A stretch of 64,000 bases of DNA from Dysgonomonas gadei ATCC BAA-286 (GTDB taxonomy: Bacteria; Bacteroidota; Bacteroidia; Bacteroidales; Dysgonomonadaceae): contig NZ_GL891982.1 of the NCBI RefSeq assembly GCF_000213555.1, positions 62,001 to 126,000 on the forward strand, written 5' to 3'. Position numbers and translations under genes: made by a program. Positions within the stretch are counted from its first letter, which is position 1. Each line of letters begins with the position of its first letter. Below the pieces are notes generated by a model. That model saw nothing but the letters and a program-made list of their open reading frames with translations. It was not told where the DNA came from and ran no database searches. This document shows positions 1 through 8,340 of this stretch, one piece after another.

Positions 1-7
1 AGTAATT

Positions 8-694
8 ATGAATTGGCAAGATATTTTATTTGGTGCTGAAGATTCTATTTTTCTTCTGGAAATTGCTTTCCGTACTTTAATAATGTTCTTTCTCCTTTTT
101 GCAGGCCTACGCATTATAGGAAAACGTGCTGTGAAACAACTGTCTATATTTGAATTGCTGATCATTATCGCGCTGGGCTCTGCCGCTGGCGACCCTATGA
201 TCTATAAAGAGATCGGCATTGTATATGCTTTAGTGGTTTTTATTATTATTTTTCTTTCCTATTGGCTTATTACTAAATTGATCGAATATTCGGAAAGAAT
301 GGAAACGATTCTTGAGGGAAAACCATATTGTATTATACATGAAGGGAAAGCGTCGAAAGAATCATTACAACATAAAGAATTGGCAATGGATGAATTTTTT
401 TCAGAACTTCGAACCCAGCATATTTTTCATTTGGGACAAGTGGAAAGTGCCATATTAGAAACAACCGGCGAATTAAGTATTTTATGTTATAATCCTCCGG
501 ATATAAAAGCGGGATTACCGATATGGCCGCATTATCTGGAGAAGAAGACCAAACAAATAAAGTACCCCGGCGTATATGCCTGCACTTATTGTGGATTTAC
601 AAAAACTATGAAGGAAGGTGAAAGTAATAAGTGCGGGTACTGCAATAATAATGACGAATGGGTAAAAGCAGAAACCGAAAATCACGAGAAATAA
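8..694 (+). CDS. DUF421 (YetF/YrbG-type) membrane protein with C-terminal zinc-ribbon tail
   Basis: The 228-residue product belongs to the DUF421 family of small inner-membrane proteins of unknown biochemical role. Three hydrophobic segments lie at about residues 15-37, 45-63 and 67-92, and the family signature RIIGKR follows the first. A soluble DUF421-type domain covers about 95-180. The C-terminus carries two CxxC pairs (C192/C195 and C209/C212), which look like a small zinc ribbon and are not part of the usual YetF layout. The ATG at 8 is the only good start near the window edge. A terminator hairpin follows. Family assignment is firm; function is unknown. Confidence 0.85.
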   Translation: MNWQDILFGAEDSIFLLEIAFRTLIMFFLLFAGLRIIGKRAVKQLSIFELLIIIALGSAAGDPMIYKEIGIVYALVVFIIIFLSYWLITKLIEYSERMETILEGKPYCIIHEGKASKESLQHKELAMDEFFSELRTQHIFHLGQVESAILETTGELSILCYNPPDIKAGLPIWPHYLEKKTKQIKYPGVYACTYCGFTKTMKEGESNKCGYCNNNDEWVKAETENHEK

Positions 695-733
695 GTCTAT
701 AAGAAATACTTCTCAATAAAAAGAGTAGGATAA

Positions 734-764
734 AGAGGGTGTTCGGAGAGGCACCCTCCTTTTA
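734..764. terminator. Bidirectional terminator hairpin between convergent genes
   Basis: A 7-bp stem GAGGGTG/CACCCTC (735-741 and 752-758) is followed by CTTTTAA on the plus strand and preceded by ATCCT/TAAA on the other. It sits between the DUF421 gene and the convergent TIM-barrel gene. Confidence 0.7.
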
Positions 765-765
765 A

Positions 766-1434
766 CTACAATCTTTCTCTGTAATCATCCATAATCGCAG
801 AGAATAACTTCCCGGTTGTGGGCGGCGTGTAAGTTATCAAATTTGCTCCGGCTTCTATTGTACTAAGAATACTTTCCGGAGTGGGTCCTCCTGTTGCTAT
901 TATGGGAAATTCGGGATATTTTTTTCTTATATTACGAACAATATTTGCAGTATTTGAACCTCCTGAAACATTAAATATGGATACTCCTGCCTCAATTCTC
1001 GATTCGAAGTCTTCTTTTTCAGATACCACTGTTATAACAATAGGAATATCCAGTCTCTCCTTCATTTCGGAAATCAGGCTATTGGGGGTGGGCGCATTCA
1101 GTACTACGCCATAAGCTCCGTTTAACTCTGCATTAATTGCAATATCGATAGATCGCTGACCTCCTGTAATCCCCCCTCCTACACCGCAGAATACAGGTGT
1201 GGGAGATATTTCTATAATTGCCTGATTGATCGCAATCTGAGGAGTAAAAGGATAAACGGCAATAACTCCGTCTGCATTATTATTCTTAATAATGGCCAGA
1301 TCAGTAGAAAAGACCAATGATTTCAATCGCTTACCAAAAATATTAATACCACTCGCATTATATATTTCTTCCGGCATTTTAATCGGCTTTTTACGCAGTA
1401 CCGATTCGATTATTGGGATAGGTATCTTATTCAT
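766..1434 (-). CDS. TIM-barrel protein of unknown substrate
   Basis: The 222-residue protein has the alternating strand/helix pattern of a small (beta/alpha)8 barrel. It has glycine-rich phosphate-binding-like loops (GVGGGITGG near residue 85, ATGGPTPES near 180) and a late segment AGANLITYTPPTT. It resembles uncharacterised 'hydrolase' or beta/alpha-barrel proteins of Bacteroidota and Firmicutes and is distantly like ManNAc-6-phosphate epimerase or thiamine-phosphate synthase barrels. No catalytic residue can be assigned. It is monocistronic and convergent with the upstream gene. The fold is likely, the reaction unknown. Confidence 0.75.
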   Translation of the reverse strand: MNKIPIPIIESVLRKKPIKMPEEIYNASGINIFGKRLKSLVFSTDLAIIKNNNADGVIAVYPFTPQIAINQAIIEISPTPVFCGVGGGITGGQRSIDIAINAELNGAYGVVLNAPTPNSLISEMKERLDIPIVITVVSEKEDFESRIEAGVSIFNVSGGSNTANIVRNIRKKYPEFPIIATGGPTPESILSTIEAGANLITYTPPTTGKLFSAIMDDYRERL

Positions 1435-1766
1435 AAAGCATAAGTATTATCTGTTTAAAATCCTCTATAAAGATAAAACCCCGATGTCGTAAGAGTTGTT
1501 TATCAGGAAAGTCTATAATAATTGCTTGTTATTTTTTATATAGAAATTTTCACTAAATTTAGATATGGAAATAATCCACATCTCTTATCATATCAATCTT
1601 CAGATATCTGATACAAATTCCTCAACAATCCAAAGTCACGAATAAAAAAGTATAATGGGATTCCTGATTTTCGAAATCATTCATAACTTTTAAAAACTTA
1701 CTGACATACTGTTGTCAACCTTGTATAATATTTTTGCATCAATAGTCGAAACCAAAACATTAGAAT
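1435..1766. other. Divergent intergenic region with one promoter
   Basis: This 332-bp AT-rich stretch separates two divergent genes. Besides the plus-strand promoter near 1729 it holds an interrupted palindrome TGACA-N6-TGTCA at about 1702-1717, just upstream of that promoter, which could be an operator. No gene is visible. Confidence 0.4.
1729..1736 (+). promoter_or_regulatory. -7 box TATTTTTG of the VOC-protein gene
   Basis: Matches the Bacteroidota TAnnTTTG -7 element, 30 bp before the ATG at 1767. Confidence 0.55.
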
Positions 1767-2171
1767 ATGAAACTTAAATCTTACTTAGTATTTAACGGTA
1801 ATGCAGAAGAAGCTTTAAATTTTTACGCAGAAGTATTTAATGGGACGAAAAGTGATATCCTACGTTATAAAGACTGTCCGGATGAAGAAACCCCTGTTGG
1901 CTACGAAAATAAAATAGTCCTCTCCAATCTTAACTTTAATGGTTGCACGATTGGTATGGCAGATACTTTACCTAGTATGAAAGCTGATTTTGGTTCTTTG
2001 GGACATGCAACTGCAATATTTTGTGATACGGAACAGCAACTTAATGATATTTATACAAAATTATCTTTCGGAGGACAAATAAAATGTGAACTTTGTAATC
2101 CAAGTTTTTCAAAACTATATTCTGAAGTTCTCGATAAATTCGGTGTACTATGGGGATTAATACTTGAATAA
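1767..2171 (+). CDS. VOC-superfamily (PhnB / 3-demethylubiquinone methyltransferase-like) protein
   Basis: The 134-residue protein is a single glyoxalase/bleomycin-resistance (VOC) module of the PhnB-like type. The typical opening NGNAEEALNFYAEVF is at residues 10-24, and the repeated beta-alpha-beta-beta-beta units cover the rest (HATAIF near 92, FGVLWGL near the end). Proteins of this type are usually dimeric and often metal-free. No substrate is known and the usual acidic metal ligand is not obvious. A promoter lies 30 bp upstream. It is followed by the regulator/GyrI pair, which often accompanies small-molecule response genes. Confidence 0.85.
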   Translation: MKLKSYLVFNGNAEEALNFYAEVFNGTKSDILRYKDCPDEETPVGYENKIVLSNLNFNGCTIGMADTLPSMKADFGSLGHATAIFCDTEQQLNDIYTKLSFGGQIKCELCNPSFSKLYSEVLDKFGVLWGLILE

Positions 2172-2269
2172 GTAACAAACGAACTGGAGCAACTCTACTA
2201 TATATTCACATTGCTTATGCAACTACGAGTACAATCATCGCACTATATAACTAAAAGGAAGAAAACCAA

Positions 2270-2326
2270 ATGGATAAAAAGACTCTAAATGCCGCGAAAT
2301 TTGCCCTCATCGATTCGGATTTTTAA
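2270..2326 (+). CDS. Possible 18-codon leader peptide or gene remnant
   Basis: An ATG at 2270 preceded by AAGGAAG opens an 18-codon frame (MDKKTLNAAKFALIDSDF) ending 13 bp before the GTG of the regulator gene. It may be a coupled leader peptide or the stump of a lost gene. There is no homology support, so this is tentative. Confidence 0.2.
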   Translation: MDKKTLNAAKFALIDSDF

Positions 2327-2339
2327 ACAATAAAACAGA

Positions 2340-3281
2340 GTGAACAAAGACTTAAACCGGCTCGACCGCATATCGGCATTACTGGTACAGCTACAATCGC
2401 GACCAGTTGTCAAGGCTTCTGAAATGGCAGAACGCTTTGGAGTGAGCCTGCGAACCATTTATCGGGATATGCATACCTTATCAAAAGCCGGAGTACCTAT
2501 CTGTGGTAATTCGGGAGTCGGCTACTCCCTGGTTGAAGGTTACAGATTGCCTTCTCTTATGTTCACAAAGGAAGAGGCTATGGCGTTTCTTACCGCAGAA
2601 AAAATTATCGAGCAACTTACCGATACCCAGAACAGCAACTTCTTTCGTCAGGGAATGGATAAAATCCGTGCTGCACTGAGAGCTGTCGATAAAAAATACC
2701 TCCACGATATGGGCGATTCCATAGCTGTATACAAAAGTAGAAATACACGGGAAAGTTTACCCAACTTGTTACAAACAATACTTAGCAGTATTAATGATAA
2801 GTTAATCGTAGAGGTCAATTACTCCGATATAGATGAGAATAAGAGCCTGAGAGCTCTGGAAGCTATCGGTATCACTTATACACATCCAAACTGGTATCTT
2901 GTGGCCTGGTGTCACTTACGAAAGGAATACCGGGTATTCAGGTTTGATCGTATCGAGAATATAAAAATAACATCTAACGGACACTCGAAAGAACACCCGC
3001 CATTGAGATCGCTTCCAGGATGTGAAGATTCTCAATATCTTCAAAAAGTAGTCTTGCACACAAGCAAAGTAGTGGCCAGATACCATGCAGATAGATGTTA
3101 CGCTATGGGATTGGCCGAAGAAAAAGAACTTGTGACCGGACAAGTAGAGCAAACTTATATGGCTTATTCTCTAGAACCTTTAGCCAGATGGGTTCTGGCA
3201 AATGCTGACACAACGACAGTAATTAGTCCTATTGAAGTAAAAGATATTATAAAACTAATCGTTAAAAATTTAGACTTATGA
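2340..3281 (+). CDS. HTH/WYL-domain transcriptional regulator (YafY-like)
   Basis: The 313-residue protein starts with a DeoR/HTH_11 winged helix (residues 5-60, with VKASEMAERFGVSLRTIYRD). It continues with a WYL ligand-sensing domain (about 140-230, with HPNWYLVAWCHLRKEYRVFR carrying the W-Y-L and R-FR-R signature) and a C-terminal WCX-like extension. Such regulators sense small molecules or nucleic acids. The start chosen is GTG 2340, because no ATG precedes the HTH. The stop overlaps the next ATG by 4 bp (ATGA), so the GyrI-like protein is translationally coupled and probably shares its signal. Confidence 0.9.
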   Translation: MNKDLNRLDRISALLVQLQSRPVVKASEMAERFGVSLRTIYRDMHTLSKAGVPICGNSGVGYSLVEGYRLPSLMFTKEEAMAFLTAEKIIEQLTDTQNSNFFRQGMDKIRAALRAVDKKYLHDMGDSIAVYKSRNTRESLPNLLQTILSSINDKLIVEVNYSDIDENKSLRALEAIGITYTHPNWYLVAWCHLRKEYRVFRFDRIENIKITSNGHSKEHPPLRSLPGCEDSQYLQKVVLHTSKVVARYHADRCYAMGLAEEKELVTGQVEQTYMAYSLEPLARWVLANADTTTVISPIEVKDIIKLIVKNLDL

Positions 3282-3751
3282 AAATTAACAGTACAGAGAT
3301 TAAAAACCTGGAACCAATCAAAACGATTGCATTTTCTCATGTTGGAGATTATACCCGTATTGAGAAGACATTTGAAAAACTCGCAACATGGGCAGAGGCA
3401 AATAACCTATGGGCAGCTTCTCCGAGAGTAGCGGGCGTCTACCATGATGATCCCTCCAATACACCGATCGAAGAACTACGCTCCGAGGCTTGCCTGGAAG
3501 ATATTTCAGGGATTGAACCCGGTGAAGGTATGCATCACTATACGATAAGTGGAGGTAAATACTTTGTGATGCAATTTGAATTAACCATGTCAGAGTATGT
3601 TGAAGCTTGGAATAAAGCATATGCTGCATTTAACGAAAAAGGATATGAATATGATATGCGAGATCATTACGAGCTTTATGGTATTTGTACCGAAGAGCCT
3701 CAGGATGCTGATACTCCTTGGAAGGTAGATTTATGCATCCCGATGAAATAG
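3278..3751 (+). CDS. GyrI-like / AraC effector-binding domain protein
   Basis: The 157-residue protein is a stand-alone GyrI-like small-molecule-binding domain. It opens with the conserved I-AFSHVGDYTRI stretch (residues 17-28) and ends with D-ELYGICTEEP...VDLCIPMK, the usual closing strand of the family. Members act as DNA-gyrase-inhibitor-like proteins, drug sensors or hydrolases; the sequence does not say which. It overlaps the WYL regulator by 4 bp, so the two are probably one functional unit. A terminator follows. Confidence 0.88.
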   Translation: MKINSTEIKNLEPIKTIAFSHVGDYTRIEKTFEKLATWAEANNLWAASPRVAGVYHDDPSNTPIEELRSEACLEDISGIEPGEGMHHYTISGGKYFVMQFELTMSEYVEAWNKAYAAFNEKGYEYDMRDHYELYGICTEEPQDADTPWKVDLCIPMK

Positions 3752-3772
3752 TCTTAACTACATTATAATATG

Positions 3773-3811
3773 AAAATAGCTGTGTAAAATAGGCTGCGCA
3801 GCTATTTTTAT
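3773..3811 (+). terminator. Terminator of the WYL/GyrI operon
   Basis: AAAATAGCTG (3773-3782) pairs with CAGCTATTTT (3799-3808), giving a 10-bp stem that ends in a T-tract, 21 bp after the stop codon. Confidence 0.75.
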
Positions 3812-3825
3812 AAATCTTTCAGTAT

Positions 3826-4320
3826 ATGAAAACCCTGAAACCATTGGTAGACAAGAACTACTTATTACAGAAATTTGAAGGAAAAGGAGGCTGGACTTTC
3901 GCTGAAATCCCTGAAATCCCAATGCCTAAAACATCTTTCGGAATGCTGAAAGTAAAGGGAAAGATAGATAATTACGAGTTTTCGGATGTCCGTTTACTTC
4001 CTCTTGGAAATGGCCATTTATTTATGGCTGTTAATTTACAATTAAGAAGAATGATAGACAAGCATGCCGGCGACACCGTACATATCGTTATTTATAACGA
4101 TGATCTGCCAACCATGATTCCCGAAGAACTAGCTCTGTGCATGAATTTCGAGGATGGAGTCATGGATAAGTTCCAATTCTATAGCGATGGCGAAAAAAAG
4201 GCGTTCGTCAATTGGATCTATTCAGCCAAGACCGAACAGACTAAAATAGACCGGATAGCCAAAACCATAATGATGATCCAAAACAATGAAAAGTTCAGCA
4301 ATAAGATAAAGCGAGATTAG
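3826..4320 (+). CDS. DUF1905 + YdeI/OmpD-associated (bacteriocin-protection-like) protein
   Basis: The 164-residue protein has an N-terminal DUF1905 beta-barrel (about residues 12-95, with FEGKGGWTFAEIP and a VHIVIYNDD strand). A C-terminal helical YdeI/OmdA-like part (about 105-160) contains FYSDGEKKAFVNWIYSAKTEQTKIDRI. Members occur across Bacteroidota without a settled function, and the name 'bacteriocin protection' comes from a Mycobacterium homologue. It lies behind its own start, separated from the upstream operon by a terminator, and converges on nadC with only 4 bp between stops. Confidence 0.8.
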   Translation: MKTLKPLVDKNYLLQKFEGKGGWTFAEIPEIPMPKTSFGMLKVKGKIDNYEFSDVRLLPLGNGHLFMAVNLQLRRMIDKHAGDTVHIVIYNDDLPTMIPEELALCMNFEDGVMDKFQFYSDGEKKAFVNWIYSAKTEQTKIDRIAKTIMMIQNNEKFSNKIKRD

Positions 4321-4324
4321 TTAC

Positions 4325-5185
4325 TTAGAAAGCTTTCAGGCTCAGGTCAATATTCGGAGCAGCATATATTATCGCTCCCGAAGAGATATAGTCCACACCC
4401 GTTTCGGCTATTGCATGCACTGATTCTTTCGTGATTCCGCCCGATGCCTCTACCTTAACTGCACCATCAATGAGCTGTACCGCCGCTGCCATTTCAAACA
4501 GGGACATATTATCTAGCATAATCACATCCACTGCGTTTGTAGCCAACGCTTCTTTCACTTCTTTAAGATTACGGGTCTCCACTTCTATTTGCAGATCTTT
4601 TCCTATCTCTTTCAAATATTTTACTGTAGCTTCCACGGCTTTGGTTATACTTCCGGCATAATCATTATGATTATCTTTCAGCATTATCATATCAAAAAGC
4701 CCGTAACGATGATTCTTTCCCCCGCCGATATACACTGCCCATTTTTCGCACATACGGAAGATAGGAGATGTTTTGCGGGTATCGAGTATGCGGGTATTGG
4801 TATCGGCCAATAGTTCCACCATTTCGTGCGTATAAGTCGCTATGCCACTCATGCGTTGCATACAGTTGAGTACCAGTCGTTCCATTGTAAGGATAGAACG
4901 TGCCGAACCGGATACAACGAAAGCGATATCACCTTCTTTTACACTATCCCCGTCATTTTTATATACTTCTATTTCCAGGGTTTTATCATAATAATGAAAT
5001 ATCTCCTGAGCAAGGTCTACTCCGGCCAGAATACAGTCATGCTTGATTAGTAGTCGTGCTCTCTGCTTCAATCCGGCAGGAACACTGGCTAAAGTAGAGT
5101 GGTCACCGTCACCGATATCCTCTTTTATAGCTTCATCTATAAAATGATATAGTCTTTCATCCGTTACATAAGGTGGTCTATTCAT
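4325..5185 (-). CDS. nadC: Quinolinate phosphoribosyltransferase (decarboxylating)
   Basis: NadC converts quinolinate and PRPP to nicotinate mononucleotide, CO2 and pyrophosphate. The 286-residue length is typical. Visible motifs are EDIGDGDHST (21-30), the helix ERLVLNCMQRMSGIAT (about 102-117), the substrate-binding DTRKTSP then GGGKNHR (about 134-160), EVETRNL, DVIMLDN and the phosphate-binding EASGGIT near 248. The canonical DTRKTTPGLR reads DTRKTSPIFR here, so the glycine is replaced. The start overlaps nadB's stop by 4 bp, so it is the last gene of nadABC. Confidence 0.97.
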   Translation of the reverse strand: MNRPPYVTDERLYHFIDEAIKEDIGDGDHSTLASVPAGLKQRARLLIKHDCILAGVDLAQEIFHYYDKTLEIEVYKNDGDSVKEGDIAFVVSGSARSILTMERLVLNCMQRMSGIATYTHEMVELLADTNTRILDTRKTSPIFRMCEKWAVYIGGGKNHRYGLFDMIMLKDNHNDYAGSITKAVEATVKYLKEIGKDLQIEVETRNLKEVKEALATNAVDVIMLDNMSLFEMAAAVQLIDGAVKVEASGGITKESVHAIAETGVDYISSGAIIYAAPNIDLSLKAF

Positions 5186-6762
5186 TTCTTATCCAAATCT
5201 TTATTATAAAATGTGCCTCTGTTTTCTGTTTGTTCCATACTTTGGGTTATTATCAGAAAGGCGACACTTACCAGATTACGTAGTTCTGATAACTGAGGTG
5301 ACAATATGGAAAAGTTATATATTTCTTTCACCGACCTGTATATCTCTTCCTCTTTCTGTTTTGCCAACTTTAGGCGTCTGTTACTGCGAACTATGCCCAC
5401 AAGGTCACTCATCAATGTCTGTAGTTCTTTGCGCAGATAATTCAGTAATACCATTTCCTCATTTACCATCATTCCTTCCTGATCCCATTCCGGTATTTTA
5501 TGAAGTTGTTCATAGTTAAAGTTGTCCTCTCCGAGCCGTTCCAGCGTTTTTACGGCTGCACGATGTCCAAAAACCAATGCCTCGAGCAGGGAATTTGAAG
5601 CCAAACGGTTTGCCCCGTGCAATCCCGTATTGGAACATTCGCCTACAGCAAACATATTTTTAATTGTGCTTTGTCCGAATAAGTCTACGTCTATACCTCC
5701 GCACAGATAATGACTGGCCGGGACAACAGGTATCAAATCTCTGAACATATCCAGCCCGGCATCTTTACATTGCTTGTAAATATTAGGAAAATGTTCCATA
5801 AACTTACGCTGGTCGAGATGACGGCAATCGAGACATACATAATCATCTCCCCGCAACTTCATTTCGCTATCGATAGCACGGGCTACAATATCGCGTGAGG
5901 CAAGCTCTTCCCGGTCATCGTATTTGTGCATAAAGAGTTCTCCCGATGCTGTACACAGCTTTGCCCCGAATCCTCTTACAGCTTCCGAAATTAACGGCAA
6001 CTGTCCGGTAGTAAGGCTATAAAACGCTGTAGGATGAAACTGGATGAACTGCATATTGCTGATCCTGGCCTTTGCCCTGTGCGCCAGACCTATGCCATCA
6101 CCCGTAGCGATTATCGGATTGGTTGTATTCTTGTATACATGCCCGCAACCACCTGTTGCCATAAGCGTTATTTTGGCCGACATCTTCTTTATGCGTTGCG
6201 TCTTCAGATCGAGGACGTAAGCCCCATAACAATTCAGGTTATATTTATCGAATGATTCGCCGGGTATATGATGTTCCGTAATAAGGTCAATCACATAGTG
6301 ATGATTGAGTAGTTCCACATTCGGCAGCCGCTCTATGGCTTTTAATAAAGCTCTTTCTATCTCTGCTCCGGTAATATCTTTATAATGTACTACTCTATTT
6401 TCTGTATGGCCGCCTTCACGTCCCAGATCGTATGTCTGAAACTCATTCTTATCGAAGTTAGCCCCCCACTCCACTATTTCGCGGATACGCTCAGGGCCTT
6501 CTGTTACCACTGCTTCCACAGCTTCTCTCTTGCATAATCCGTCTCCGGCACGCAGGGTATCTTCAATATGTTTTTCGAAGCTGTCTTTTGTAAAATCCGT
6601 TACAACAGCTACACCACCCTGGGCATACTTTGTATTAGACTCCTCATCGTCCGATTTGGTTATGACTGTAACTTTAGCATCAGATTTCTGCTGCGCTATT
6701 TTCATCGCATAAGAGAGTCCGGATATGCCAGAGCCGATTACCAGAACATCTGTATATATCAT
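5182..6762 (-). CDS. nadB: L-aspartate oxidase
   Basis: NadB is the FAD-dependent oxidase that turns L-aspartate into iminoaspartate for quinolinate synthesis. In the 526 residues one sees the FAD-binding VIGSGISGLSYA (8-19), SNTKYAQGGVA (about 42-52), the active-site stretch GREGGHTENRVVHYKD (about 113-128), ATGGCGHVYKNTTNP (about 206-220), QFHPTAFY, and the C-terminal FAD loop CSNTGLHGANRLASNSLLEA. A helical C-terminal domain completes the succinate-dehydrogenase flavoprotein fold. It sits between nadA (88-bp gap holding a repeat) and nadC (4-bp overlap). Confidence 0.97.
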   Translation of the reverse strand: MIYTDVLVIGSGISGLSYAMKIAQQKSDAKVTVITKSDDEESNTKYAQGGVAVVTDFTKDSFEKHIEDTLRAGDGLCKREAVEAVVTEGPERIREIVEWGANFDKNEFQTYDLGREGGHTENRVVHYKDITGAEIERALLKAIERLPNVELLNHHYVIDLITEHHIPGESFDKYNLNCYGAYVLDLKTQRIKKMSAKITLMATGGCGHVYKNTTNPIIATGDGIGLAHRAKARISNMQFIQFHPTAFYSLTTGQLPLISEAVRGFGAKLCTASGELFMHKYDDREELASRDIVARAIDSEMKLRGDDYVCLDCRHLDQRKFMEHFPNIYKQCKDAGLDMFRDLIPVVPASHYLCGGIDVDLFGQSTIKNMFAVGECSNTGLHGANRLASNSLLEALVFGHRAAVKTLERLGEDNFNYEQLHKIPEWDQEGMMVNEEMVLLNYLRKELQTLMSDLVGIVRSNRRLKLAKQKEEEIYRSVKEIYNFSILSPQLSELRNLVSVAFLIITQSMEQTENRGTFYNKDLDKK

Positions 6763-6775
6763 TCTATAAATTAAA

Positions 6776-6845
6776 AAATTATGAATGAAGAATTATGAAT
6801 TACTAAGCATCTGTGCCATTTTTCATTCTTAATTCTTAATTTCCT
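6776..6845. repeat. AATTAAGAATGAA-type palindromic repeat between nadA and nadB
   Basis: The gap between nadA and nadB holds GAATGAAGAATTATGAATTA facing TTCATTCTTAATTCTTAATT, an imperfect inverted repeat. The same AATTAAGAATGAA unit recurs at about 13392-13420, 23448-23474, 51739-51771 and 58664-58695. In this operon it could form an mRNA hairpin between the two cistrons. Confidence 0.6.
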
Positions 6846-6850
6846 ATTAT

Positions 6851-7855
6851 CTATTTAATTGCTTTCGAAAGTTCCAGCATCTTATTTATCGGACGCAGTG
6901 CTTTAATTCGTATTTCTTCATCCATCAGGATTTCAGGAAGCTCATACTTCATACACAGATACAATTTTTCCATTGTATTCAGTTTCATAAAATGACATTC
7001 ACTGCAATTACATTTATCATCGATAGTAAGTGCCGGAATAAGTTTTTTTCCGGGTGCCCGTTTACGCATTTCATGCAATATACCTTCTTCGGTGGCTACT
7101 ATAAATTCCTCTGCCACATCATTTACTACATAATTAAGCAGATTTGCGGTAGAACCGATATAATGTGCTACCTGTAATACAGGTTTCTGAGCTTCAGGGT
7201 GTGCTATCAACTTCGCCTTCGGATGTTTCAGCATTTGCTCTGCTATCCGTTCCAAAGAAAATGCTTCGTGGACAATGCAGGCACCATCCCAAAGTATCAT
7301 ATTACGGCCTGTCACCTGATTGATATATCGTCCCAGATTCTTATCCGGAGCAAATATTATTTTTTGCTCTTCAGGCAGCGAATTTATAATATGTTCGGCA
7401 TTGGATGAAGTTACTATGATGTCACTTTCGGCTTTTACTCCCGAATCACAGTTGATATAGCTTACCACAATAGCCCCGGGATGCTTCTTTTTTAACTCCC
7501 TTAAGCCTTCGCCCGAACAGGAATCTGCTAATGAACACCCGGCCAGTAAATCGGGCAATACGACTTTCTTGGTCGGATTAAGTATTTTAGCTGTTTCTGC
7601 CATGAAATGAACACCACAGAAAACAATCATATCGGCATCCGTCTTCTCGGCTGCACGTGCCAGTTGCAGGCTGTCGCCAAGAAAATCGGCTATATCCTGA
7701 ATATCACCTGTCTGATAGTAGTGCGCGAGAATAATAGCATTCTTCTCTTTCCGCATACGGTTGATCTCTTCTATCAGGTCTATTCCTTTTGGTATTTCCA
7801 TACTCAGATAGCCTTTTACTGGTAGTAATTCAACCGCTTTATCGAATGTTGTCAT
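6851..7855 (-). CDS. nadA: Quinolinate synthase (4Fe-4S)
   Basis: NadA condenses iminoaspartate with dihydroxyacetone phosphate to quinolinate using a 4Fe-4S cluster with an open iron site. The 334-residue protein shows three repeated domains. It has AHYYQTGDIQDIADFLGDS (about 44-62), the cluster cysteine regions PDLLAGCSLADSC (about 100-112), WDGACIVHE (about 189-197) and CNCSECHFM (about 282-290), plus HPEA and GSTANLL substrate loops. It is the first gene of nadABC, with a -7 box 117 bp upstream. Confidence 0.97.
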   Translation of the reverse strand: MTTFDKAVELLPVKGYLSMEIPKGIDLIEEINRMRKEKNAIILAHYYQTGDIQDIADFLGDSLQLARAAEKTDADMIVFCGVHFMAETAKILNPTKKVVLPDLLAGCSLADSCSGEGLRELKKKHPGAIVVSYINCDSGVKAESDIIVTSSNAEHIINSLPEEQKIIFAPDKNLGRYINQVTGRNMILWDGACIVHEAFSLERIAEQMLKHPKAKLIAHPEAQKPVLQVAHYIGSTANLLNYVVNDVAEEFIVATEEGILHEMRKRAPGKKLIPALTIDDKCNCSECHFMKLNTMEKLYLCMKYELPEILMDEEIRIKALRPINKMLELSKAIK

Positions 7856-8340
7856 ATCTTTTGTGAAATAGAATTACTCGTTTTTTTAGTAAATAAGTAT
7901 TGTAAAACATTTATCATTAAGCTCTTCAACTATAGCTGCTTCAAATCTGCTTTAGTTTTAAGTTTCGCAAACAAAAATACTTATAAAAACTGATTTATCC
8001 GAAATTCGAATGTATAAATGAAAGGCCTATATCTTAGCACCCATTACTATTACTCTCAGAAAGTAACATCTCAAGCATTGACGCAATTAAATTTTAACTA
8101 AATATCAACTGAACCCCTCATTTAATTAACCTTTGTTTTCAATATATAGTTAAAAGGTAACAGATGTAACAGTTTTTCTAACTTTTCTGTTTGTTACTTT
8201 TTTCGTTATCAAAACACCACAATAAAATTCCGGCATAATCATTTCAAAGAACCTTCAGCATATAATTCCTATGTATAGATAACCAAAAAGAAATATCATA
8301 AATCATTCTGCGGTTTATTATAGAGATTAAATAGTTGTAT
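7856..8340. other. Gene-free stretch upstream of nadA with GTTAC-type repeats
   Basis: No gene is visible. The part next to nadA carries its promoter. At about 8140-8175 there is a reverse-oriented GTTACnTnTGTTACCTTTTAAC module with its TTAACTA/TAGTTAA palindrome, and another GTTACTTTTT half-site lies near 8200. The stretch runs directly into the structured repeat starting at 8341. Confidence 0.5.
7972..7979 (-). promoter_or_regulatory. -7 box of the nadABC operon
   Basis: Plus-strand CAAAAATA reads TATTTTTG on the minus strand, matching TAnnTTTG. It leaves a leader of roughly 110 nt before nadA. Confidence 0.5.
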
